A DNA stretch of 64,000 nucleotides from Lasiodiplodia sp. COLG20 (taxonomy: Eukaryota > Ascomycota > Dothideomycetes > Botryosphaeriales > Botryosphaeriaceae). The stretch is from contig VNWV01000002.1 of NCBI GenBank assembly GCA_009801085.1, positions 372,001-436,000 of the forward strand, read 5' to 3'. The notes under the pieces are model-generated. The model had not been told where the DNA came from and did not search any database. It saw only the letters and a list, made by a program, of their open reading frames with translations. The translations under genes were made by a program, and so were the position numbers. Of this stretch, positions 42,715 to 54,100 are shown one piece after another; positions within the stretch are counted from its first letter, which is position 1, and each line of letters begins with the position of its first letter.

Positions 42715-45700
42715 ATGGATCAGGCTGGGAAATCTGCTGTGCCCAAATTCTCGAGCTTCAAGCCAAAGCCTCCGCCACCCGCGCCACCCAAAGAACCCAG
42801 CCCCAAGCCCGACGACGAGAAACACCGCCGTCGACGAGACCGCCACGAAGATCGCGAGCGCGATCACAAGAGCCATCGTGATCGCCACAGTCGCAGTCAC
42901 AATGACGACCGTGACCGCCGCCACCGCGACCGAGACCGAGATCACCGTGAGCATCGCGAGCATCGCGAGCGCGAGAAGCGTGACGAGCGCCGCCACAAGC
43001 ACAAGCATGAGAGCGATACTAGGCGCGAAGAGAGACGTGACGACCGTGCTGTTGCAGAACGGCCAGCCCAGAAACAACCAGTAGGCGACGATGTCATATA
43101 CGTTATCGACCGCAAAGGAGACTTGGCCAATCTTCAGTATGGCAGACTACACCAATACAGTGTTCCGCCTTACTACAGAGCAGGATACGGCTCTGTGCTA
43201 GGACTACCATCCTATGCGAGGATTGACAGGTTTTCTTCGGACGACCGTACCATTGTCATTGACATGCGCCGACGTCATGGTGGATCTGAGCGCCAATTGC
43301 TGTCCAAAAGGGTCTTTGGCAAAGAGGCTCCGATTCTGCGCCTTGTCAAGCCCGCTCATGCCGATACTGCCGATGAACTCGATCAGAACCAGGATTTTAT
43401 TCCTGTACGCAGCTTGAAGAGGAAGCGCGGCTCAGAATCGCCTGAGCCAGAGGCCGAGAAGATCGACTACAGATCAATTGAAGGCAAAGCCAAGCCTCCC
43501 AATCAGCCCGAAGACTCCGATTTGGAGTATGCTAGTGATGATGTGGATGCCGGCTCACATGCTGATTTCTTTTCCGAAACAAAGCAACGGAATGCATTGC
43601 TGACGAGAAAAGTCCAAGACGAACCCAAAGATCTTCAAAACTGGCTGGATCTTGTCGAACACCAGGAGTCTATGATCCGCATAGGGTCTTCTGATACTCA
43701 TCGTCAGCTAAAGTCATCTGAGCTACATGCCCTAGCGTCTCTCCGTTTTGACATCTACCAGAGAGCTTTGAAGGTTCTGCAGTCCGAGCGCTTGATTGCT
43801 GGTCTTATGGACGAAAGTTCCAAGATTCATCAGAGAGAAGAACACTTCAACCGATGGAAGGAAGTCCTTTCAGAGAACCGCGAAAGTACGACTTTATGGA
43901 TGAAGTATCTCGACGCTCTTCAGACCAATCTTGCGGAGTTTCATTTTGAGGACTGTAGGTCAAAGTTCTTGGAATGCTTGAAGATCATCTCAAAGTCTAC
44001 CACAAGGGAAGCTCAGCACCTGCGTGTCTATGTATTCCTCCGGCTTACATCGCTGATGAAACATGCTGGCTATCATGAGAGGGCAATTGCGCTCTGGCAA
44101 GCATTACTAGAACTTCAGCTATTCAGACCACCTACCTTCGGGGAAGACACGCCCAAGTCAACAATTTTGCAAGATTTTGAAGAATTTTGGGAGAGTGAAT
44201 GCCCGCGCTTCGGCGAGGCCGGCGCCGTCGGCTGGGCGAACGCCAGACAAGATGGGGTCTTCCCAGACCCGCCTGAATCTACTATCCAAGATGAAGAGAG
44301 TGACATCTCTCTGCGACGCCTGTTCGAATCCTTTTCTCAGAAGGAGACTCACCGAATGAATGTCTTGCAATGGCCAGGACGGACTACGGATGAGTTTGGA
44401 GAAGACGACCCTTTCCATGTTGTTCTGTACTCAGACATCAAGAATGAGCTCCAACTCCTGGTAGAGAAATTACCGCCAACCCTGCTCGTCGAAGCCTATC
44501 TCTGCTTCTGGGGTCTTCCGCCATTACCGTCCGATTTGCAGACTCGTTCATGGTGGCTTGATCCTTTCTTGCGGAGCGAGAAGCTCAACGCTACCGTATC
44601 CAAGCACCTCCTTCTAACTACCTCAGCTGAGCCTGAAGTTGACTCTCACTATGAGCTCGACAACTGGAACCCGCCAGCAGAATGTTTCCAGGTAACAACC
44701 GATGACCTCTTTGCCAAGGGCTTCTTTTCCGGAACACGCAATCAAAAACAACTGGAGTGGTTGAGTAGATCCCTCAAGACTTTGGCGGGCTCAATCTCAG
44801 ACGACGCCGTTGCTGAGTACCACCTCGCTTTCGAATGGCATTGCAACCCGACTGGCGCCGCAAAGGCTGCGAAGGCGCTTTTGAAGAAGCGATCATCCAG
44901 TCTACGTCTTTACAACGCATACGCCCTGATTGAGAGCCGGTCCGGAAAATCGGAAGCAGCCAACCGCGTGTTTTCCATGGCAATAGGTATGAGCAATCAG
45001 CTACCCGCTGAGGCCCGCAAGCACACAATCCTACTGTGGCGATCTTGGATATGGGAGGCTCTCCGGACCGACGATCTGAGGTCCACAAAGCACCGTCTTT
45101 CCTCAATTGGCGACGCCAAACCGGAACCAGAAGCGCGTTCTACCGATGACGACGATGACAAGTTCCATCCTGCTACAGTGCTCAAGGTCCGCAACACTCT
45201 CGTCGAGGGACGTGATCACAACATATCCGTCGGCGACACCACGCTAGCAGTGTACTATGCAGAATGCCTCGCCCTCTTCACCTACATCCAAGAAGGAAGC
45301 AACATCGAAGCAGCTTTGAGCACATTCCTCGAAATCTCGTCTCTCCTACAGGCCCGCGGTCTCCTGCACTCCGCCGCCAACGAGATCGCCCATCAACTCC
45401 AGTGCCAGCTGCTCTCGTACCACTCCAAGCGCGTCAAGCTCTTCAAGCCCGTCATCACCCGCTCAGTAGTGCACGAAAGCATCACGCTCTTCTCCAACAA
45501 CACCAAGTTCCTGACCATGTACGCCGCCAACGAGGCCCGCTTCCGCGTCGACGACCGCGTGCGCGCCATCATGCACGACGTCGTGCTGCAGCAGAACGAG
45601 CAGTCGATCGTCGGCTGGCTCTTCGCCATCTACTCCGAGCTCAAGCGCGGCGAGAACCTTGGCGGCACGACGCATGCTGTGCGTGCGGCCTTCGAGAAGG

Positions 45701-46097
45701 CTGTTGATAGTGAGAGGTAACGTTCCCAATTTTTCCCCCTTCCCACCACCGCCCAATGCTTTGTAACTAACACGCCTGTGCCATTCGTAGTGGCAAGAAG
45801 AGTTCCGCTCTGTGGTCCTCGTACGTCTTATATCTCGTTTCGACCGCCGACCGCGCCGCCGCTAAGCGCGTCTTCTTCCGCGGCTTGCTGCACCTGCCCT
45901 ACTCGAAGGCATACCTCATGCTCGCGTTCGCCCATCTCGTCGACGACTTGGACTTCAAGGAGCTGCGGAGCGTGTACAACACGCTTCAGGAAAAAGAGCT
46001 GCGCGTGCATGTTGAGATTGAGGAGGAGATTGAGGATGTGCAGAGGGCGATTGATCGGGGGAGGCGGAGTTTGCCAGCGGCGGTGGATAGTGAGTGA
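42715..46097 (+). CDS. NRDE2: NRDE2 family protein (nuclear RNAi/RNA surveillance factor)
   Basis: Two exons: 42715-45716 and 45791-46097, with a 74-nt GTAACG...TAG intron (SES|GKKSSALW), giving 1102 aa. NRDE2 works with the Mtr4 helicase in nuclear RNA surveillance and, in some species, in co-transcriptional silencing. The head (residues about 38-115) is R/D/H/E-rich, of the RS/RD type common in splicing-associated proteins. Then come VGDDVIYVIDRKGDLANLQYG, the NRDE2 core from about residue 290 (ETKQRNALLTRKVQDEPKDLQNWLDLVEHQE) and HAT/TPR-like helices. The second exon, LVSTADRAAAKRVFFRGLLHLPYSKAYLMLAF, closes the HAT array. An alternative start exon at 42657-42671 (MDPPQ) could splice to 42724, changing only the first few residues. 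Confidence 0.94.
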
Positions 46098-46710
46098 GTG
46101 CGAGTTTTGAAGGAAAGGAAAGTTTGTTGGTTTGGGGGAGTTTGATGGGGAGGAGTCTTTCTATGGACGACTTCAATTAATTTCTAAGGCCTGCGATACT
46201 GTACGTCATACAACCGTGGGTCGCCTAACAGGCAGACGGCGGGTTATAAAGATGGTGGGATGGAGGATCCAATTGCAACAAAATGCGTCTTCGGACAACT
46301 AGAATGAAATAATAGCTTTGGAACCATCGGCAATTCTATTTCAAGGAAGGGAAAGCCCGTCTCTACTATAACTTCCGCGTCTGGTACCACAGTATGTTGC
46401 AAGTGATCACAAGCTATTGAGATTGAGATCAGGATCCACCAGGAAGACTACAAATATCTAGAGATATTACACCGTGCATTTTCAAGTTTGCCAAGATTTT
46501 TTGAAGAAATCCATATCAATGCTCTTGCGGTAATATACGAAATGTGGGGACAACACTTCAATGGCTTAAGTAATCCTCTCGCTTACTTGTAGGACTTTGC
46601 TGTTGCCTGCAACGTGGCGGTGTGGACACTTTCTGGCTTACGTCTCCCAAGTCTCTCGAAGAACTCAAAGGGTGTCGTCGCTTCGCCCGCTGCGTCACTG
46701 CAGAGGAAAG
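46098..46710. other. Intergenic spacer before the fourth HET gene
   Basis: The first 70 bases are G/T-rich 3' UTR of NRDE2. The rest is AT-rich with no supported gene. The frame of the HET gene stays open upstream to about 46597, but that part lacks family character and is treated as leader. Confidence 0.45.
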
Positions 46711-48866
46711 ATGGTCTGCGAAGAATGCGAAGAAATCGGCGCAGAGTTAACACGCTATAAATACTGCCGTATGGTTTTGGGAAGTGTCACAGACATCCAG
46801 CAAAGAGCACCGACCTGCCAAAACTGCCAGGCGATATCAGAACTCATCCAGACTGTATCAAATAGTGCTACTGGTCCAGTAATGCTGTCTGTTCATCCAA
46901 CATCCCCACTTGATCTCTACCTTCCCTGGAAAGGTGGAAGCACTATTTGCCACTTCATCATGGATGATTGCCCTCCACAACCACGACGCGTATCTGTAGG
47001 TAAGAGCACACCTCCGAGATTTTACTTCTGTCCACTATATTTCATGAGATAAAAGTTAACTGTACAACAGATAGCGCATTTATTGACATTCCCAAATTTC
47101 AGCAATGGCTGAATGCCTGCGACCAAACACATGGTCATGAATGTCTGCGGCCCCATTCGCGGTATCAAGACTCTGCTTTGAAAAATTTACTTTTGGTCGA
47201 TGTTGAGCAGGGTTGCTTGGTCCAGCTACCAAGCACCACAAGATATTTTGCGCTATCCTATGTCTGGGGCCAACTTGATGCGACGGAGGCACGAAAAGAC
47301 AATATCAACACCCTTCACACAAAAGGAAGCATCGCGGTCGATTCAACAGAGGTACAACTTCCAGAAACGATTCGAGATGCACTACGGTTATTGCAACGGT
47401 TAGGAGAACGTTATCTTTGGGTTGATCGCCTATGCATCGTGCAGGACGACGAAAAGAACAAGCTTCTCCACGTACTGAACATGGACACCATCTTCATAAA
47501 CGCATACTGTACAATTGTTGCAGCCGACGGAACAGACGCAAACGGGGGCCTTGCTGGTATTGGATCAGGATCACGCCCACGCCACCTTCCTCAGCGATCC
47601 TTGAACTTCGGACACTATTCATTTCGATCAGTTTCCACGAGGAAATTAAACGAGTCGCATCATACTACAAGAGGATGGACCTTCCAAGAGATGTTTCTTG
47701 CCCGAAGATATATCGTTTTCCACCGAAACACCGCATTTTGGCAATGTCAAAAGTCCATATGGCAGGAAGATTGCTCCCATGAATGGAATGGAGATTGTCA
47801 AGATCGCATGACCCTCCACATTGAATCGTGGCCAAATTTGTCTGAGTGGAGTGCTGCAGTCAGGGGATACAACACAAGAAACTTGACGTATCCGGGGGAC
47901 ATGCAGACAGCTTTCGCGGGAATCGAGAAGTCCCTGGAGAAATCATTTCCCGGGGGGTTTATCTACGGTTTACCGGAGTTCTTCTTTGACCTGGCAATGC
48001 TTTGGCAACCAGACTCTGGCTCGTCCTCGAGGAGAGGATCACAACATCGAACCATCAGCGACCATGCCGTACCATCTTGGTCATGGCTGGGATGGACAGG
48101 TGAAATTTCCGACACCATTCTCTTGGAAATGAGCAGGTACTGTGACCGTAAAGAAAACCTATGGATGTTCGGAGAATACCATGACCGCATGCTGGAGCCC
48201 TTGTTCGACTGGTTTCAAGTGGGTTCATCTACGGGGAATAAAAGAAAGATTCGGAACGACCATCATGAATGGCGTGCTCGTGCTCGAGCATCAGCATTAC
48301 CTCCAGATGGGTGGACTCGCCATGTCTACTACCCTAATGGCGCACAATATTACACGACCGCGGCGGCACCTGATATTGCATTCCTGTATCCGATCCCTAC
48401 GGCGGCAGAGTTTCCGCCCGAACCTGCTCAGCTCTCTTGGCCTCCGTATCTTCAGTTTCGGTCGCACCGAGCCAAATTCAAAATCGCTGCACACAGTGGT
48501 GAGTATAAGCGAAAGGACGTAATCGTGGTTGATACACAGGGATCAAAATCGGGCAGCCTTTGGGTGAATATTGGTGATTCTGAAGCGGCGCTAATCGGGC
48601 AAGAATGTGAACTTATTGCGATATCTAGAGGCCGAGGAATAACTAGTACTTTGTTCAACTGTGTGAGCGGCAGTTGGCCCGGTTTCTCAGCAGAACTTGT
48701 GGAATATCCCGGTGGGCAAGTACCCCTCGACAATTTGTATGAGTTCTACAACGTCCTTTGGATCAAATGGGAAGGAGACTATGCGGTCCGGGAGGCTCTT
48801 GGCCATATCGAAAAGTCCGCATGGGAACGTCAGGACTTGGAAGAGATTGATGTACAACTACGGTAG
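46711..48866 (+). CDS. HET-domain protein, 694 aa
   Basis: Two exons: 46711-46999 and 47071-48866, with a 71-nt GTAAGA...CAG intron (RRVSV|DSAFID). HET domain at about residues 155-310: YFALSYVWGQ, QLPETIRDALRLLQRLGERYLWVDRLCIVQDDEKN and TRGWTFQEMFLARRYIVFH. The N-terminus has CEEC (residues 3-6) and CQNC, a smaller version of the cysteine array of the third HET gene. The GERYLWVDRLCI block is almost identical to that protein, so they form a local subfamily. Codon use is AT-tolerant, unlike NRDE2 and UTP10. I chose MVCEECEEIG as start because HET proteins usually begin just before the first CxxC. By family it is a likely allorecognition effector. Confidence 0.92.
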
Positions 48867-49083
48867 CGTCAGCCAGCAAACACTGCCGAGCACCATTTTC
48901 CTAGGCGCAGTAATGGAATCAATTGGTACATTTGCAAGACAGAATGCTTGACAGCCAAGCCGCATCGGCACTTGGCTGCGTGACAGATTGCATGCATACG
49001 GCAGCAGCAGCAGCAGCGCGACCGGTGAGTTTGATACACACACCTCTCCAGTTGCTGCACACCTCGTGTAACGGGACCGGTCC

Positions 49084-49101
49084 AAAAAAAAAAAAAAAAA
49101 A
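49084..49101 (+). repeat. Poly-A run (18 A)
   Basis: Uninterrupted A18 immediately after the 10-bp palindrome GGACCGGTCC (49074-49083). Confidence 0.9.
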
Positions 49102-49378
49102 GAGCATGCAGAGGCTAGCGTACGGTGACCGTTATACCGGCATCGACCGGTCAAGCTGCGTATGCACCACCATGCATCCTAGAATACGTTTAATGCAAAA
49201 AAAAAAAATCGCCTACGTATTCCTCCGCGCGTATGAGGCTATGTCCGAGGCCCCGCAGGTCCGAAGCAAGGATGGTAACAGAAGAGCAATGTATCTCCTG
49301 ATAAGCACGTGGTTAAAGATTACCCTTGACCATTTAGCATGTTATACGAAGATTATGCAGTCAGTTCTCGTAAGCTTC

Positions 49379-49383
<5 letters not shown>

Positions 49384-49409
<26 letters not shown>
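49384..49409 (+). repeat. Poly-A run (26 A)
   Basis: Uninterrupted A26, the longest homopolymer in the window. It could be the tail of a retroposed sequence or simple slippage. No element body or target-site duplication could be recognised. Confidence 0.9.
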
Positions 49410-49846
49410 CGTGGCCGCGCCGCCACGGGAAAGTCAACCGAGAGAGGGATGATCAGAGAACGACGCGGTTGCTTTCGCGCGTGTCCGCGGAGTTGTTCCG
49501 CGGGCCAAGCTGTGCCCGGAATGATCGTCCCCAGGAACGCACTCCCAATTCTCGCGTCGCGGCACCTGCATGAACGATACGCGAGTGGCAACAGCTCGTC
49601 TTTCTTTCGACGTCCCCCCAAAACCTTACCTGTGCCTGTATGCGCGCCGGATCGTCGCACACGCGTTGGAGACGCTGTATACCTGTCTATTGACAAAACG
49701 CACGGGCAGCTGGGTTGACCCAGAGCTATTCAACCACTCACCACACAACACCTTTGCCGCAGCATCACGCAGCACTCCCTCCTACCCACCAATCCACTAT
49801 CTTCCCCGAATCCACTACCTCCAACACGCCAAGCCAAGCCCCAACC

Positions 49847-51157
49847 ATGCCTCCCTCATCACCCCCCTCCCAACCCCAACCTCAAACCTCCCCATCCCCA
49901 TCCCCATACCCTCGATCCCGACGACCCCCCCTCCCCCTCGAACTCCACACTTCCATCTTGCACCACGCCCCCGCCGCGCCCGCCTGGCCGCACCTGTCCT
50001 GGCTCTGGCGCAGCTGCCGCTCAGCTAGCACACTCACCCGCGCCGCCGCCGAGCAAGTCTTCATCGACCGCCACCTGCGGCGGCAGCCGCGCGCGGTACA
50101 AGTGCTGTTTCCGCTGGGGGCGCACGCGGTGGTCGTCGTGGCCGAAGAAGGTGGCGGGGAGTGGTCGAGCACGACGGTGTATGAGCTCGAGGTGCCGATG
50201 GGGTTTGTGGGGTTTGAGGATGATGAGGGGGAAGCGGCAGGAGTAGCAGGAGGTTCGATAGCGGGGAGGAGGGCGGTGTTCAGGGACGAGCGGCCGGCGG
50301 AGTGTTTCGGGGAGGGGGTGTTGGAGGAGACGATGGTGCAGTGGAAGGAGGCGGTGGGGAGGTGGGCGGTTCCGGGGTCTGGCGACGGAGATGGTGATGG
50401 CGGTGCCGACGGGGCAAAGGGAGGAGTAGGAGAAGATGGCGCCCATCGGAAGAAGGAGAGAGGGAAGGGATACGTCTCGCTGCGCCCAGAAACGTGGCGG
50501 TACTGGGTGCAGATTCGCGGCCTGGCGCTGGACCCGGAGCTGCCAGACCTGCGCATCGACTACGAGAAGCGCGAGATCTCGTTCGACTGGCGGCGCATGC
50601 TGGACGAGCTGTTCGGAGAAGAGGCGTACGCTCGTCGCCTCATGGTGCGTCCCTGGCTGTCCCCCCTTGTTGCCTCCGTCGTCTAGCCAGATGCCGAGGC
50701 AGATTGAAGCCGTGCTCGACCATCAAAGCTGACGGAAAAGTAGGAGACACAAGACGAGGTCGAGACAAGCAGGGAATTGGAGGATGATGCAGGAAGAAAG
50801 CCATTCTCCTGTGATGATGGAACGCATATCCCTAAAGAGGGAATGATATGTGACGGCGACTCAGACGGTTGCACGCTACGACGGGACGCGGAGGAGCCTG
50901 AGACAAGAGCTTATCTCGCCGCACGACGCCAAAGGATCGAGAAGTGGTACAAGAAACGCCATGGCCGAGGCGATTGGTCCACGTCAGAAGCTGCTGCTGC
51001 CGCCCTATCGAGCGAGGATGCGGACGGGCCTGACCGGGTCGTCGAGATGCTGAGGCTGCGCGAGGATCTCGCCAAAGACGTCTCGTTATGCGACAACGCC
51101 AAAGAGATACGGATGGTCTACCGCTGGAATCCTGAGCATGATAACATCCGTCTCTGA
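49847..51157 (+). CDS. F-box-like hypothetical protein, 403 aa
   Basis: Two exons: 49847-50644 and 50744-51157. The 99-nt intron has a GTGCGT donor, a GCTGAC branch site and a TAG acceptor. Without it the frame would stop at 50686. Residues about 28-75 (PPLPLELHTSILHHAPAAPAW...LWRSCRSASTLTRAAAEQVF) have the LPxEL...WRxCR pattern of a degenerate fungal F-box. The middle contains LRPETWRYWVQIRGLALDPELPDLRIDYEKREISFDWRRML, which looks like a conserved block of fungal F-box-like proteins. The second exon is charged and hydrophilic, with RAYLAARRQRIEKWYKKRHGRGDW, and ends VYRWNPEHDNIRL. A role as an SCF ubiquitin-ligase adaptor is possible but uncertain. Confidence 0.72.
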
Positions 51158-54100
51158 TGAGCACGCCATAATGCCAATCGGCATTTCCGAGTTGGCCATG
51201 TTCCAGCCGGGGGAGTGAGGGAGGGAGGAAGAAGGTCTTACAGCGGCTCCGCTAAGGCACACGCACACACACATGCACACGGTCTTTCAAGCCTTGATCA
51301 ACCACCCCCTCTCGCTAGCTCAGGAGTGATTGCGTGTGACAGAAGTCAGATCATGATCGAGAGAGTGACACTGGCGGCAACCACTAAAAGAGAAAGGATG
51401 AGGAGGTCCGTGATGGGTAGCTGGGACAGCACAAGCGAAGAAGTGTACGTGCGGGCAACCGCGGCCCGCAGCGCGCAACCTTCTGGACAATACTTTCTGC
51501 CGGTCGTCATTTCCACCAAGCGGCCGCAATGGCCCGATTGTGCATGCGCCAGACGGTTGTGTCTAGCCCCCCGAGGCAGAAAAAAAAACTAGTTCTCCAC
51601 AATCCCGCCTCGCGCTTCCGGCCGTTTGACGTTGGGCCGCGCTTCGCGAAATGCGACATTGCTTGCCCCAATAGGCTGCAATTGGGCGATCTCGGCGGGG
51701 TATTTCGAAAATCTCGATTGGCCAGATCGTGATGTGATTGTTCACAATCAAGACCGCGGCGGGCTTCTGGCCGGCGAAAGAAGAGCAGTATCAGCTCGGG
51801 AGAGACAAGTAGTTCAGCTGATACACATGATCCTTTTGATAGGGCCGAAGGAGCGTGGTGTTGGCACCTGAGAGGTGAACATGACCACCTCCTTCCCTGG
51901 CCCCGCAACAAGGAAAGCCAGATCTGCCTCTCGCCATTCGCCCGCCGTTAAGTGACGCTCCCGGGGGCCCCGTGGCCTTTTGATTAATTCCGCGGAGGAG
52001 GGAGCCGATTCGGGAAGGACACCTTGCAGGTTCATGCCTGGGGCAGGAGGTGCTGCTTTACCTTGTTCGGTCAGCCTCGTTGTGCTGTGCGGTGCTGGGT
52101 CAGGAAAAAAAAAAAGCAGGCTCCGCCCTCAGCTCTCTGCGCACTAACTCAGCATCCTAGCAGAATCCTTCTGGCATCATCCTTGTCATCCGAGCTTCTG
52201 CTCTTCAACCCCTGGGGGTCCGGGCTTCGACGTCTCTCGTCTCCTTCGCCGGCCGAGAGAATGGCAAATCCTTGGTTGCTCGTAATGTCCCAGCCCGGCG
52301 TCAGCACTGATGTCGTTCTTATGAAAGAAGCGAATTCCGGATCGTCGGTTGGCCCAGGCGGCCACGCTCGAAGGCAACTCTAAAAAAACGAACGACGCGG
52401 GGCTGATGATGATCGGAAGTTTAATTCTTCACGACTCACGAGAGACACAGCTCTCGTCCTCTCATCTTCTTTTTCTTTGATTTCCTTTGGAAGCGCTGAC
52501 GATTATGCAGTGGAGCTAGGGCCCTCGGACCGCGGATGGCGCCGTGAGCTGAACTGCCGCGAATCTTGACCCTCTTCCGATTTCCGCGGCAAACCGAAAG
52601 GCAAAAAGAGGGCGAGCAGAGCGGCTGTGTGAGGATGGCCGGACCAGCCGAGGAGAGAGAGAGGTCGGCACGGAGCGGCAGCAGGCCAGCCGTCAAGCAT
52701 CAAAACGGTCGTCCCACCGACCATCCGGAGCTCGGATCGGGCTGCAGTCGAGCGCACGAGCCGTGCGTTCTCGGAGCCGCTCGCCGTCTCTCCTCACGCA
52801 ACGGCCATTTTATCATTTCCCATTCTTGCTGACATCGCGCTTGCTGCGGCCGAGTGCCGAAGTAAATACAAGTGACGTGTCGGAGCAAACTTTGACTCAG
52901 CATCCCGCACCATCATCGCACCCCGGTTTGTTTGTGGCTTGGGGTGCTTGCAAAGCATGGAATTGCTCCCGCGCAGCCTTGCTGGGTGACGCGCCTAGAT
53001 CTGCGGTTGTCGAGATCTTGCAAAGACGTAATCCCACGCCAATCGCCCCGGCGAAGCGAGCAGGGGTCGGTACGGACTCCGAGACGTTGGCGACAGCGAG
53101 CGCAGAGGAAGGAGGTGCGCGATATTGAAGACACGAAGCGCGGCGGGCGCGTCGTGGCTCCGGATTGGGCGATCGGCGGTTCCTGCGTCTGCTTCGTCTG
53201 GGGCGGACTCGATGATCGACCCCGGCCGAACGAGAGCGGCGAGCGCTTTCCCCAAGCAATGGCCGAGCGGAAAGTGCGCTTATTCTCGCTCTTCTGGTGG
53301 TCTGTTAGCAACCTGGACCCTTTTTTGACGCCAACTGCCGGCTGCTGACTGGCCCGCTGACGCCGGCCTTGGCGCTCGCTCGTCAGCAGATTTTTTTTGT
53401 TCGAGAGAGAAGCTCAGTCTGTCGAGCGGGGTAAAATCCCAAGCGGATCGTCTGGTTCTGCCCCTCCTCCTCCTCTGCCGCCACGGCAAAGCATGCACAA
53501 ACGAACACGTAGGTCACGCTGGGGCGCCTAGTGCTGCTGATATGTCGTGCTTCGAACCGAGTCATTGGCCTGAGGAGTAGTAATGGGCCCACATATGATT
53601 CGTCTTTCGTCAAAGCGGAGCACTTTATGCAAATCAGCGTGCATAGCGCTATGACTGCTTAATGCGCGTCTTCGGCCTGACTCAGCAACGCCCGACCTCC
53701 TCCAGCCTGCCGCCGATGCCGTGCATTTCATCAGTCAGGCTTTTTTTTGCTGCGTCACGACGGAAAATGCTCGCCTTGTATTTTGGAGGGGGGAAAAGTG
53801 GAGGCTCCCTCTCGGCTCTTTGCGAGCACCGCCCGCGCCGGTGGAGTAGGCGTCACGTTCCAGATGCGCCTCGACGGCTTGCAAGCATTAGTAGAGCTTC
53901 CCGTATCAAGTTGCATTCCACGACGGCGCTGCGGTATCTCCGTCGGAGAGGGTACTTGTGGCCCCACGGCCGCTGATTGGCCGCTTCAGAGGTAGCGGCC
54001 TACACGATGGCGGGGCATGGTTGCGGTTTTTGGGAAAGACGTGGGAGCTAAAAGGTGAGAAGCAGCGCGCGGGTGGTGGAATGCTGCCGGCTCGCTTGAA

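Larger units (their letters stand above)
48867..49846. other. Intergenic region with three poly-A runs
   Basis: No coding signal. It holds A18 at 49084-49101, A12 at 49197-49208 and A26 at 49384-49409, all on the plus strand within 326 bp, and three ACCGGT sites (49021, 49076, 49146). A CAG run lies at 49002-49017. The last 150 bases are C/A-rich leader of the next gene. Confidence 0.6.
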
